From contig CBDIHH010000005.1 in assembly GCA_965279095.1 (NCBI GenBank), forward strand, positions 558,001 to 622,000: a stretch of DNA of 64,000 bases, in the 5' to 3' direction. The notes under the pieces were generated by a model, which was not told where the DNA came from, made no database searches, and saw only the letters and a list, made by a program, of their open reading frames with translations. This document shows, one piece after another, positions 1-9,384 of this stretch (position 1 is the stretch's first letter; every line of letters begins with the position of its first letter). The position numbers and the translations under genes are program-made. Source of the stretch: CBDIHH01 sp965279095. GTDB lineage: Bacteria; Pseudomonadota; Alphaproteobacteria; Caulobacterales; Caulobacteraceae.

Positions 1-2
1 GC

Positions 3-374
3 AACCTGATGCCCGCCCTGCCCCTCGACGCCAGCAATCCCGACCGCTGGCCAGCCGCGCGGGCCGACGCCATCGTCTGCATCAACATGGTCCATATCTC
101 GCCCTGGGCCGCCACCCAGGGCCTGGTCGCCGGCGCCGGGCGCCTGCTGCCGGCGAACGGGATCCTCTACCTCTATGGCCCCTACAAGGAGGGCGGCGAG
201 CACACCGCCCCCACCAACGCCCTGTTCGACGCCGACCTGAAGGCCCGCGATCCCGCCTGGGGGCTGCGCGACCTGGAGGCTGTGGCCGCCCTGGCCGACA
301 CGCACGGCCTGACCCTGGCGGAGCGAATCGCCATGCCGGCCAACAACCTCAGCCTGATCTTCCGCCGGCGCTAA
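3..374 (+). CDS. DUF938-type SAM-dependent methyltransferase, C-terminal part
   Basis: The reading frame is open at the left edge of the window, so only about the last 123 residues are present and the true start lies outside. The visible part matches the DUF938 class I methyltransferase family: the INMVHISPW segment after the nucleotide-binding fold, then LYGPYK, then a FDADLKARDPAWGLRD segment and a short C-terminal strand. The family is assumed to transfer a methyl group from S-adenosylmethionine; its substrate is not known. It converges on the MFS gene, with only 3 bases between the two stops. Family assignment is by motif recognition; the SAM-binding N-terminal half cannot be checked here. 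Confidence 0.75.
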   Translation, partial: NLMPALPLDASNPDRWPAARADAIVCINMVHISPWAATQGLVAGAGRLLPANGILYLYGPYKEGGEHTAPTNALFDADLKARDPAWGLRDLEAVAALADTHGLTLAERIAMPANNLSLIFRRR

Positions 375-377
375 GGC

Positions 378-1754
378 CTAGGCGCGGGCCCGGGCGCGGG
401 CGTGCAGCCGGGTCAGGCTGAGCACGGCGCCCACGGCGCTGAGCGCCGCCGCCGTGGCCAGGGCCGCGCGGCTGCTGGCGTCCGTCGCCTGGCCGCCGCC
501 CAGCCAGCCGAACATCACCGCCGCCAGGGCCGCGCCCAGGGTCTGGGCCAGGGAGCGGAAGGTGGCGTTCAGCCCGGTGGCGGCGCCGGTGCGGTCGTGC
601 GGAGCGCTCATGATCATGCCCCGGGTGTTGGGCGGGCCGAACAGGGCGAAGCCGACCCCGATCACGCCGATGCGCCAGGCCAGGTCCCAGGTGGCGGCCG
701 CGGGGGACGCCAGGAGCAGCAGGGCGACCCCGAGGCCGCACAGGGCCAGGCCCGCCCCGCCGATCGCGCCGATGGGAAAGCGGTCGGCCAGTCGTCCCGC
801 CACCGGCGCCATCACCACCCCCGCCGCAGGCAGGCACACCAGCAGCAGCGCGGTCCTGGCGCCTGACGAATCCCCCGCCCCATGCAGAAAGAAGGGCAGG
901 GTCGCCAGGGTCATGCCGTGGGCGGTGAAGGCCAGGGTCATGGTGATCACGCTGAGGGCGATGACCGGGTTCCTGAGCAGGTCCACCCCCAGCATCGGCT
1001 TGGGGATGCGCAGCTGGCGGCGCACGAAGATAAAGCCGGCGACCAGAGCGGCGGCCGCCTCCAGGGCGATCAGCGTCCGCGATCCCCCCTGCCCCAGGCT
1101 CTGTACGGCCAGGATGGTCAGGCTGACGGCGATGCCGTTGAGGACCACGCTGCGCAGGTCGATGGGGCTGGCGTGGCGCACGCTGTCGGCCAGGGCGCGT
1201 CGCGACATCAGCAGCGAAGCAGCCCCGATCACGGCGCAGACCGCGAAGATCCACGGCCAGGTGGCGACCGTCAGCACCAGGGCGGCCACGGCGGGGCCGC
1301 CGCCATAGGCGGCCGACACCTGCATGGCGTTAAGCGCCAGGCCGCGCCCCACCCGGTCGGGCGGATAGGTGACGCGGATGAAGTGCCCCAGGCAGGCGGT
1401 GGTCACCCCCGCCCCGATGCCCTGCAGGGCGCGGGCGAGGACGACCGCCTCGAAGGAGCGCGACAGGCCGGCCAGCAGCGACGCCGCCAGGAAGATCAGG
1501 CAGCCGATGCGGAACACCCGCTTATAGCCGAAGCTGTCGGCCAGGGCGGCGGCGGGCAGGATGGTCACCGTATTGGCGATCATGAAGGCGTTGAGCATCC
1601 AGATCGCCTGGGCCGCGCTGACGCCCAGGTCGCGGGCCATCAGCGGCAGGACCGCGCTGACCATGCCGCCGCCCAGCACGGACACCGTATAGCCCAGCGT
1701 CCAGGCGACGACCGCGCGGCGGTCGATGGTGACGGGAGGGGGCGTGGCGGTCAT
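378..1754 (-). CDS. MFS transporter, drug:H+ antiporter-like (DHA2/EmrB-QacA type)
   Basis: 458-residue polytopic inner-membrane protein with roughly 12-14 hydrophobic segments and almost no hydrophilic domain. It has features of major facilitator exporters: a LADSFGYKRVFR loop after the second helix (motif A-like), an ARALQGIGAG segment (motif B-like) and an LADRFP repeat of motif A near residue 325. This family exports small organic compounds in exchange for protons; the substrate here cannot be told from sequence. ATG start preceded by a purine-rich GAGAG stretch. It is divergent from the alcohol dehydrogenase gene with about 130 bases between them, where any shared control region would lie. 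No adjacent TetR or MarR regulator is visible. Confidence 0.85.
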   Translation of the reverse strand: MTATPPPVTIDRRAVVAWTLGYTVSVLGGGMVSAVLPLMARDLGVSAAQAIWMLNAFMIANTVTILPAAALADSFGYKRVFRIGCLIFLAASLLAGLSRSFEAVVLARALQGIGAGVTTACLGHFIRVTYPPDRVGRGLALNAMQVSAAYGGGPAVAALVLTVATWPWIFAVCAVIGAASLLMSRRALADSVRHASPIDLRSVVLNGIAVSLTILAVQSLGQGGSRTLIALEAAAALVAGFIFVRRQLRIPKPMLGVDLLRNPVIALSVITMTLAFTAHGMTLATLPFFLHGAGDSSGARTALLLVCLPAAGVVMAPVAGRLADRFPIGAIGGAGLALCGLGVALLLLASPAAATWDLAWRIGVIGVGFALFGPPNTRGMIMSAPHDRTGAATGLNATFRSLAQTLGAALAAVMFGWLGGGQATDASSRAALATAAALSAVGAVLSLTRLHARARARA

Positions 1755-1883
1755 CGGCTCTCGCGGCAGGCGCCGCTCTTGCGCCCCATTCGGCGTCGGC
1801 GCCAGACGATTTTCCGCCTATCCGCCGGGCGGCCAGGGCCGGCGGCTCTGGGAATCCGGCCCGCGCCGCTCTAGAGTTTTGGC

Positions 1884-3038
1884 ATGTCAAAGTTCACCTT
1901 CGAAACCACCCCCCTGCTCGTCTGCGAGGACGGGTCCGCCCGGCGCCTGGGCGCCATGATCCGCGAGCGCGGCGCCGCCCGCCCCCTGATCGTCACCGAC
2001 AAGGGGCTGATCGACGCCGGCGTCATCGCCCCCATTCTCGAGGCCATGCGCGCCGACGGGGTCGAGCCGATCCTGTTCAGCGACGTGCTGGCCGACCCCC
2101 CGGAGGTGTCGGTGGACGCCGCCGTGGACTTCGCCCGCGGCCAGGCGGTGGACGCGGTGATCGGCCTGGGGGGCGGCAGCTCCATGGACACCGCCAAGCT
2201 GGTGGCGGTGCTGGCCCGGGGCGACGCCAAGGTGGCCAGCATCTATGGAACCGGCCTGGCCAAGGGGCCCCGCCTGCCCCTGCTCCAGGTCCCCACCACC
2301 GCGGGCACTGGGTCGGAGGTGACGCCCATCGCCATCGTCACCACCCCCGACGACCAGAAGATGGGCGTCATCTCGCCGCTCATGTTCCCCGACGCGGCCA
2401 TCCTCGACGCCGAGCTGACCGTGGGCCTGCCGCCCCGCGTCACCGCCATGACCGGCATCGACGCCATGGTGCACGCCATCGAAGGCTTCACCGGGCGGCA
2501 CAAGAAGAACCCCATCTCCGACAGCCTGGCGCTGAAGGCGCTCGGCCTGATGTATGGCGCCCTGGGCCGCGCCGTGGCCGACGGCCGCGACATCGAGGCC
2601 CGGCGCGACATGCTGCTGGGCGCGACCCTGGCCGGCATGGCCTTCGCCAATTCGCCGGTCGGCGCCGTGCACGCCCTCGCCTACCCCCTGGGCGGCCTGT
2701 TCCATGTGCCGCACGGCCTGAGCAACGCCCTGGTGCTGGGGCCTGTGCTGCAGTTCAACCTCGAGGCGGCGCAAGGGCACTACGCCGAGCTGGCTGCCGC
2801 CACCCACCCCGACGAGACCTTCGCCAACCCCGCCGCCGCCGCTGCCGCCTTCGTGGCGGCGATCCAGGACCTGGTTGCGCGGATGCCCATGGAGCAGCGC
2901 CTCGCCGACGTCGGCGTCCAGCGCCAGGACATCGAGCGCCTGGCCATCGACGCCATGAAGGTCCAGCGCCTGCTGGTGAACAACCCGCGCGAGGTGGCGT
3001 TCGAGGACGCGGTGGCGCTCTACGAGCAGGTGCTGTAG
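1884..3038 (+). CDS. iron-containing (group III) alcohol dehydrogenase
   Basis: 384 residues, normal length for the Fe-ADH family. The N-terminal part is a dinucleotide-binding domain with the GGGSSMDTAK motif near residue 95. The C-terminal all-helical domain carries the metal ligands: Asp and His in TGIDAMVHAIEG, and two His in the AVHALAYPLGGLFHVPHG stretch. These enzymes reversibly oxidise alcohols or reduce aldehydes with NAD(P); candidates range from 1,3-propanediol-type to maleylacetate-reductase-like activity, and the sequence alone does not decide. The start is the ATG directly after a TTTTGGC stretch with no good Shine-Dalgarno, so expression may be leaderless or weak. Divergent from the MFS transporter; tRNA-Val follows on the other strand. 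Confidence 0.88.
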   Translation: MSKFTFETTPLLVCEDGSARRLGAMIRERGAARPLIVTDKGLIDAGVIAPILEAMRADGVEPILFSDVLADPPEVSVDAAVDFARGQAVDAVIGLGGGSSMDTAKLVAVLARGDAKVASIYGTGLAKGPRLPLLQVPTTAGTGSEVTPIAIVTTPDDQKMGVISPLMFPDAAILDAELTVGLPPRVTAMTGIDAMVHAIEGFTGRHKKNPISDSLALKALGLMYGALGRAVADGRDIEARRDMLLGATLAGMAFANSPVGAVHALAYPLGGLFHVPHGLSNALVLGPVLQFNLEAAQGHYAELAAATHPDETFANPAAAAAAFVAAIQDLVARMPMEQRLADVGVQRQDIERLAIDAMKVQRLLVNNPREVAFEDAVALYEQVL

Positions 3039-3063
3039 GCGCGACGCCGATCTGAAGCGGGAA

Positions 3064-3140
3064 TGGTGGGCGGCGAGGGGTTCGAACCCCCGACCTTCTC
3101 GGTGTAAACGAGACGCTCTGACCAGCTGAGCTAGCCGCCC
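3064..3140 (-). tRNA. tRNA-Val (anticodon UAC)
   Basis: Read on the minus strand it folds as a complete cloverleaf: 7-bp acceptor stem GGGCGGC with GCCGCCC, D arm containing AGCTCAGCTGGT, anticodon stem TCTCG/CGAGA around loop TTTACAC (anticodon TAC), a T arm with GGTTCGAACCCC, discriminator A and an encoded CCA end. Length is 77 nt including CCA. Confidence 0.97.
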
Positions 3141-3218
3141 TCGGGGTGTGCATAGCAAACCCATCGCCCAGCCAAAAGGGACGCTGCCATCCCCATCCGT
3201 CAGCGGCGGCGGCTGGGC

Positions 3219-3491
3219 CTAGTTCAGCGCGCCCTTCAGCGCTTCGCCGACCTGGAAACGGCAGGTGCGCGACGCCGGACGCTTGACGCTTTCCCCGGTG
3301 CGGGGATTGCGGGCCATGCCGGCGGGGCGCTGCACCGGCTTGAAGGCGCCGAACCCGACCAGCCGGACGGCCTCGCCGCTCTTGAGGGCGTCGGTCATGG
3401 CTTCGAGCATCGCCTCGAGCGCGTCCTTGGCATGGTTGCGGCTAAGGCCGGTCTTGTCCGCCACGGCGGCAACCAATTCGGCTTTGGTCAT
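3219..3491 (-). CDS. hup: HU family DNA-binding protein
   Basis: 90-residue HU/IHF-fold nucleoid protein that bends and compacts DNA as a dimer. It begins MTKAELVAAVADKTGLS, has the conserved GFGAF turn and the flexible DNA-clasping arm with ARNPRTGE and Pro-containing tip, and ends in a short helix. An upstream in-frame extension of 33 codons is possible but does not look like HU. The chosen ATG at 3491 matches the family N-terminus and has a GGGAG Shine-Dalgarno 7-8 bases upstream. It lies directly downstream of lon on the same strand, separated by a strong hairpin, an arrangement common in Proteobacteria. HU rather than IHF is preferred because there is no IHF-specific extension. Confidence 0.92.
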   Translation of the reverse strand: MTKAELVAAVADKTGLSRNHAKDALEAMLEAMTDALKSGEAVRLVGFGAFKPVQRPAGMARNPRTGESVKRPASRTCRFQVGEALKGALN

Positions 3492-3596
3492 TGTGTCACT
3501 CCCTGCCCCGGCGGCGGCGAGCCCCGATACCTCGTCGCCGGCCCCGGCCAAAGGCCGGGAGATTAGAAGCGAAGAGCCATGCCGCGTCAAATGAAC

Positions 3597-3621
3597 GCGG
3601 CGCCGGGAGACCCGGCGCCGC
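3597..3621 (-). terminator. strong hairpin between lon and hup
   Basis: Perfect 11-bp GC-rich stem GCGGCGCCGGG / CCCGGCGCCGC with a 3-base loop, 27 bases after the lon stop codon. On the minus strand the hairpin is followed by GTTCATTTGAC, so the U-run is poor. It may be a weak intrinsic terminator or an attenuator or processing stem between lon and hup. The structure is clear; the function is inferred. Confidence 0.55.
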
Positions 3622-3648
3622 GCCCATTTCTGTCGTGCGAGACCGACC

Positions 3649-6057
3649 CTAGTGGGTGATCACGGCCTCGACCTGTCCGTCGACCGCGGGAGAGGCGCGC
3701 AGGGGCTCCTCCTCCTCGTTCCACTCGATCGGGGTGAGGGGCGAGACCAGGGCCCGCGCCAGCACCTCGTCGACGGTGGACACCGGCACGATCTCCAGGC
3801 CCTGCAGGACGCTCTCGGGGATGTCCGCCAGGTCCTTCTCGTTCTCCTTGGGGATCAGCACCGTCTTGATGCCGGAGCGCAGGGCCGCCAGCAGCTTCTC
3901 CTTCAGGCCGCCGATGGGCAGCACCCGCCCGCGCAGGGTGATCTCGCCGGTCATGGCGAGGTCCTTGCGGATGGGGATGCCCGTCAGCACCGAGACCATG
4001 GCCGTGGCCATGGCGACCCCGGCGGAGGGACCGTCCTTGGGGGTGGCGCCCTCGGGCACGTGGACCGCCACGTCGATCTTCTCGAACAGGGGCGGCTTGA
4101 TGCCGAAGCGGGTGGCCCGGTTGCGCACATAGCTGTTCGCCGCCGAGATCGACTCCTTCATCACGTCCTTGAGATTGCCGGTGATGGTCATCCGGCCCTT
4201 GCCCGGCATCCGCACCGCCTCGATGGTGAGGATCTCGCCGCCGAACTCGGTCCAGGCCAGGCCGGTGACGATACCCACCTGGTCCTCCTCGTCGGTGGCG
4301 CCGTAGCGGTATTTGCGCACCCCGGCGTATTTGTTCAGCCGATCCTCGTCGACGGTGATCGAGACCACCTTCTCCAGGGCCATGTCCCGCACGCTCTTGC
4401 GGGCCAGGTTGGCGATCTCACGCTCCAGCGAGCGGACCCCGGCCTCCCGCGTGTAGTAGCGGATCAGGCTGCGGATGCTCTCCTCGGGCAGGACCCATTC
4501 CCCCGCCTTCAGCCCGTGGTCGGCCATGACCTTGGGCAGCAGGTGACGCAGGGCGATCTGGATCTTCTCATCCTCGGTGTAGCCGGGGATGCGGATGATC
4601 TCCATGCGGTCCATCAGCGGCTGGGGCATGTTGAGGCTGTTGGCGGTGGTGACGAACATCACCTGCGACAGGTCGTAGTCCACCTCCAGATAGTGGTCGG
4701 CGAAGGTGGAATTCTGCGCCGGGTCCAGCACCTCCAGCAGGGCGCTGGACGGGTCGCCCCGCCAGTCGGCGCCCAGCTTGTCGATCTCGTCCAGCAGGAA
4801 GAAGGGATCGGTGGCCTTGGCCTTCTTCATCGACTGGATGACCTTGCCGGGCATCGAGCCGATGTAGGTGCGCCGGTGACCGCGGATCTCGGCCTCGTCA
4901 CGCACCCCGCCCAGGGACAGGCGCACGAACTCGCGACCCGTCGCCTTGGCGATGGAGCGGCCGAGAGACGTCTTGCCGACCCCGGGAGGACCGACCAGGC
5001 ACAGGATCGGGCCCTTCAGGGAATTGGTCCGGGCCTGGACGGCCAGGTATTCCAGAATCCGCTCCTTGACCTTCTCCAGGCCGTAGTGGTCCTCGTTGAG
5101 GATCTTCTCGGCCAGGGCGACGTCGATCTTCTTCTGCTTGCCCTTGCCCCAGGGGATCGAGAGCAGCCAGTCGAGGTAGTTGCGCACAACGGTGGATTCC
5201 GCCGACATGGGGCTCATGTTGCGCAGCTTCTTCAGCTCGCTCTCGGCCTTGGTGCGGGCTTCCTTGGAGAGGCGGGTCTTCTTGATGCGCTTCTCGAGCT
5301 CGATCAGCTCGTCACGGCTGTCATCCTGCTCGCCCAGCTCGCGCTGGATCGCCTTCATCTGCTCGTTGAGATAGTATTCCCGCTGGGTCTTCTCCATCTG
5401 GCGCTTGACGCGCGAGCGGATCTTTTTCTCGACCTGCAGGACCGAGATCTCGCCCTCCATCAACGCGAACACCTTCTCCAGGCGTTTGACGATGTTGAAG
5501 ATCTCCAGCAGCTGCTGCTTGTCGGCGATCTTCACCGACAGGTGGGCGGCGATGGAGTCCGCGAGCTTGCCGGGTTCGGCGATCTGGGGGATCGACGCCA
5601 GGGCCTCGGGCGGCACCTTCTTGTTCAGCTTGATGTAGTTCTCGAACTGGTCGACCACGGCGCGCGATAGCGCCTCGGCCTCATGGACCTGTCCGCCGTC
5701 CTCGTCGATCGGCTCGATCTCGGCCTCGAAATAGTCCTCCTGGCCGGTGAAGCGCAGGATGCGCGAGCGCGACTTGCCCTCGACCAGCACCTTGACGGTG
5801 CCGTCGGGCAGCTTCAGCAGCTGCAGGACATGGGCGACCACGCCGACGTCGTAGATGGCCTCGGGGGCCGGGTCGTCATCGGTGGAATTGCGCTGGGTGA
5901 CGAGCAGGATCTTCTTGTCCCGCTGCATGACCTCTTCCAGCGCACGCACCGACTTGTCCCGCCCGACGAAGAGCGGCACGACCATGTGCGGGAAGACAAC
6001 GATGTCCCTCAGCGGCAACACCGGCAGCGATCTGGCGAGTTGGTTGTTCTCAGACAT
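3649..6057 (-). CDS. lon: ATP-dependent endopeptidase La (Lon)
   Basis: 802-residue LonA-type protease, close to the usual length. Residues 10-210 form the LAN substrate-binding domain (starts LPVLPLRDIVVFPHMVVPLF), then a coiled-coil stretch near 210-290. The AAA+ module has Walker A GPPGVGKT at 356-363 and Walker B LLDEID near 421. The C-terminal protease domain has the Ser-Lys dyad, with Ser in KDGPSAGVAMATA near residue 680. Lon is a cytosolic hexamer that degrades misfolded and specific regulatory proteins; in Caulobacter it removes CcrM, DnaA and SciP. The ATG start has GGAGT 8 bases upstream. A sigma32-like promoter lies 123-152 bases upstream of the start codon, consistent with heat-shock induction. 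hup follows downstream. Confidence 0.98.
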   Translation of the reverse strand: MSENNQLARSLPVLPLRDIVVFPHMVVPLFVGRDKSVRALEEVMQRDKKILLVTQRNSTDDDPAPEAIYDVGVVAHVLQLLKLPDGTVKVLVEGKSRSRILRFTGQEDYFEAEIEPIDEDGGQVHEAEALSRAVVDQFENYIKLNKKVPPEALASIPQIAEPGKLADSIAAHLSVKIADKQQLLEIFNIVKRLEKVFALMEGEISVLQVEKKIRSRVKRQMEKTQREYYLNEQMKAIQRELGEQDDSRDELIELEKRIKKTRLSKEARTKAESELKKLRNMSPMSAESTVVRNYLDWLLSIPWGKGKQKKIDVALAEKILNEDHYGLEKVKERILEYLAVQARTNSLKGPILCLVGPPGVGKTSLGRSIAKATGREFVRLSLGGVRDEAEIRGHRRTYIGSMPGKVIQSMKKAKATDPFFLLDEIDKLGADWRGDPSSALLEVLDPAQNSTFADHYLEVDYDLSQVMFVTTANSLNMPQPLMDRMEIIRIPGYTEDEKIQIALRHLLPKVMADHGLKAGEWVLPEESIRSLIRYYTREAGVRSLEREIANLARKSVRDMALEKVVSITVDEDRLNKYAGVRKYRYGATDEEDQVGIVTGLAWTEFGGEILTIEAVRMPGKGRMTITGNLKDVMKESISAANSYVRNRATRFGIKPPLFEKIDVAVHVPEGATPKDGPSAGVAMATAMVSVLTGIPIRKDLAMTGEITLRGRVLPIGGLKEKLLAALRSGIKTVLIPKENEKDLADIPESVLQGLEIVPVSTVDEVLARALVSPLTPIEWNEEEEPLRASPAVDGQVEAVITH

Positions 6058-6179
6058 GATGCACTCCAGGGCCGACGCGTTTCACTCGCGCGCGGCCGAT
6101 CGGGACGCGCCGTCCACCTCCCATGAGCGTGGACCGGCTGACGCCCGAGCCGCCGGACTCGGCGACCTCAGTCAGGGGG

Positions 6180-6209
6180 ATATTTGGCCCCTTCGCCACC
6201 GCGTTCAAG
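6180..6209 (-). promoter_or_regulatory. sigma32 (RpoH)-like heat-shock promoter for lon
   Basis: On the minus strand CTTGAA (6204-6209), a 16-base spacer and CCAAATAT (6180-6187) resemble the sigma32 pattern CTTGAA-N13-17-CCCCATnT. It sits about 120-150 bases upstream of the lon ATG, and lon is a classical RpoH target. The match is by eye; the -10 element has two departures from consensus. Confidence 0.5.
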
Positions 6210-6252
6210 CGCACGGCGAATATGGCGCACAGGAAACCGCCCCGGGGGCGGT

Positions 6253-7074
6253 TCAATGGGCCCCGCCGCCCAGCATCTGCACCAGGGTCAGGCCGATCTC
6301 GGCGAGGATCAGGAAGACGATGATGCTCTCCAGGCGCAGGGACCGCTGGGTGTCGATCAGGTCGGTCATCACCGTGACCGTCTCCCCGATCAGGTCCAGC
6401 TTGCGGCCGAGGGTCTCCGCCCGCTCGATGAGCTCGTATTCGTCCTCCAGCCGGGCGTAGAGCCGCTCGAGATCCGAGCGGTCCCAGAGGATGTCGGGCT
6501 TCTCGCGGACCGCCACCCGCTCGGCCACCCGGTGCTGGACCAGCAGCGCCGACCCGATCAGCCGGATCATCGCGCGGCGACCGCCCGGACTGCGGCCGCT
6601 GTCGGCCAGGCGACGCGCCCAGGGCTCGATGGTGTCGAACACCAGGGCCACCTGGCGCTCGTCCTGGGCCAGGGCGGCGCTCTTGGCCACCGCATCGGCC
6701 ACCACCAGCAGCTTGTCCGGGGACAGGGCGCCGATGCGCACGACGCCGTCGGCGGCGACCCCCTCCTCCTGATCACCCCCGGCGGCCAGGGCGATGCTCT
6801 CCTCCTCGCGCAGGGACAGGGGGCCCTGGACCCGCGGCGCTATGCCGCGAAGGACTTCGTCCTCGGCCAGGGGATCCAGGCCGATCAGGACCACGACCCC
6901 ATAGCGAAACACCACCACCAGGCCGTCGCCGGTGCGGAAGGACAGGGGGCTGGTGGACAGGGCGTCGCGACGCTCCAGCCCCGCCGTGTCGATGCGCTCG
7001 CCCAGCAACACCGCCCGGGCGGTGAGGGTGCTGCGCCCCGGGAGCGCCGGCAGCGGGGTCTGGGCGATGGTCAT
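6253..7074 (-). CDS. RMD1/YagE (DUF155) family membrane-anchored protein
   Basis: 273 residues. The sequence matches the DUF155 family, which includes yeast Rmd1/Sif2 and the human mitochondrial protein RMND1. It shows an FRYGVVVLIGLDPLAEDE segment near residues 55-75, the LVFDTIEPWA segment near 150, and the family hallmark C-terminal stretch ILWDRSDLERLYARLEDEYE followed by a coiled helix and one hydrophobic C-terminal segment (SIIVFLILAEIGLTLVQML) that should anchor it in the membrane. Mitochondrial members support organelle translation; the bacterial role is unknown. It lies between lon and clpX, all on the minus strand, but a strong terminator after clpX separates it from that gene. Confidence 0.8.
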   Translation of the reverse strand: MTIAQTPLPALPGRSTLTARAVLLGERIDTAGLERRDALSTSPLSFRTGDGLVVVFRYGVVVLIGLDPLAEDEVLRGIAPRVQGPLSLREEESIALAAGGDQEEGVAADGVVRIGALSPDKLLVVADAVAKSAALAQDERQVALVFDTIEPWARRLADSGRSPGGRRAMIRLIGSALLVQHRVAERVAVREKPDILWDRSDLERLYARLEDEYELIERAETLGRKLDLIGETVTVMTDLIDTQRSLRLESIIVFLILAEIGLTLVQMLGGGAH

Positions 7075-7122
7075 CGGATCAGACCATAGCAGCTGGACGG
7101 CCGGCGACAGGGCCGCGCCAAG

Positions 7123-7156
7123 AAAAAAGGGCGGCGGCGGTGTCCCGCCGCCGCCC
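7123..7156 (-). terminator. intrinsic terminator of clpX
   Basis: A perfect 12-bp stem, GGGCGGCGGCGG with CCGCCGCCGCCC, and a 4-base loop lie 21 bases after the clpX stop, followed on the minus strand by six consecutive T. This is a textbook rho-independent terminator. Confidence 0.93.
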
Positions 7157-7176
7157 CTGAACGGGAGATCGCGCGT

Positions 7177-8442
<1,266 letters not shown>

Positions 8443-8617
8443 ATCTCTCTCACTCTCCGGCGACCCGGCCTGCGCGAGCCTGGCGCCTACGCGACAGATT
8501 CCCTGAGGCTACCCTACCGCATCTGAGCAGGATACGCGCCGCAAGTTGTCTAATCCTTGACACTCCCCGATTGTTTCGGCGTTCACAAGGCCGTCACGCA
8601 CGGGAACCGTAGCACAG

Positions 8618-9253
8618 ATGGGTATGACTCAGGACGGGCGCCAGTTCGACCCCGCGCGTCCGGTGGTCGCATTCGATTTCGACGGCACCTTGACGGTGCG
8701 CGACAGCTTCATGGCCTACCTCGCCTTTCAGGCGGGTCCCGGCGCCTATGCGGCGGGCCTCGCGCGACTGGCGCCGGCCGCCCTAGCCTATCTGGCCAGG
8801 CGCGACCGCGGCGCCCTCAAGCAGGCGGCGACGCGGGTGTTCCTCAGGGGAACCAGTCTGCCGGACCTGCAACGGTCCGCCGAGGCGTTCGCCGAACAGG
8901 CGGCCGACAGCCTGCTGCGCCCCGACGCCCTGCAGACCTGGCGTCATTGGCAGACGGGGGGCGCGGTGATGGCCATCGTCACCGCCTCGCCCGAGCCCAT
9001 CGTCGCCCCCTTCGCCCGGCGTCTGGGCGCGGACGTTCTCATCGGCACCCGCCTGACCCTGGACGAGGCGGGCCGCATCACGGGCGGGTTCTCCACAGAA
9101 AACTGCCGGGCCGCGGCCAAGGTCGAGCGCCTGCGCGCCCGCTTCGGCGCGGATGTGCGCCTGGCCGCCGCCTATGGCGACACCTCCGGCGACCACGAGA
9201 TGCTCGCCCTCGCGCAGGAGCCGGGGTACCGGGTGTTCAAGGGGCGGCCTTAG
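8618..9253 (+). CDS. cicA: HAD-IB family hydrolase, CicA-like
   Basis: 211 residues of the HAD superfamily, phosphoserine-phosphatase-like subfamily IB. Motif I is DFDGTLTVRDS near residue 20 (nucleophile Asp plus the +2 Asp), motif II is the Thr-Ala-Ser in IVTASPEP near 125, and motif III/IV is YGDTSGDHEML near 185. Position matters for the name: in Caulobacter crescentus a HAD protein named CicA lies between clpX and clpP and its dosage affects growth and cell shape. The same slot and fold are seen here. The biochemical substrate is unknown. It converges on clpP across a palindromic repeat of family A. Confidence 0.82.
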   Translation: MGMTQDGRQFDPARPVVAFDFDGTLTVRDSFMAYLAFQAGPGAYAAGLARLAPAALAYLARRDRGALKQAATRVFLRGTSLPDLQRSAEAFAEQAADSLLRPDALQTWRHWQTGGAVMAIVTASPEPIVAPFARRLGADVLIGTRLTLDEAGRITGGFSTENCRAAAKVERLRARFGADVRLAAAYGDTSGDHEMLALAQEPGYRVFKGRP

Positions 9254-9260
9254 GGGGGCG

Positions 9261-9376
9261 TGCGTCCTTCGACACGGCTGCTGCGCAGCCGGCTCAGGAT
9301 GACGACGGTTGGGGGAGGCTCATCACCCTCGTCATCCTGAGCCGGCCGGCGACAGCCGGCCGTGTCGAAGGACGCA
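9261..9376. repeat. intergenic palindromic repeat, family A copy 1
   Basis: Long imperfect palindrome between the convergent cicA and clpP genes. Outer arms are GCGTCCTTCGACACGGC and its complement at the right end; inner arms are GCCGGCTCAGGATGACGA and its complement, around a spacer. A second copy with the same arms lies at 62306-62418. It fills nearly the whole gap and may serve as a bidirectional terminator or mRNA-stabilising stem; that role is inferred. Confidence 0.85.
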
Positions 9377-9384
9377 GCGCCGCC

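Noticed and set aside
3652..5670. 672-codon open frame antisense to lon
   Set aside because: It mirrors lon codons, has no recognisable domain, and is a usual by-product of GC-rich coding DNA.
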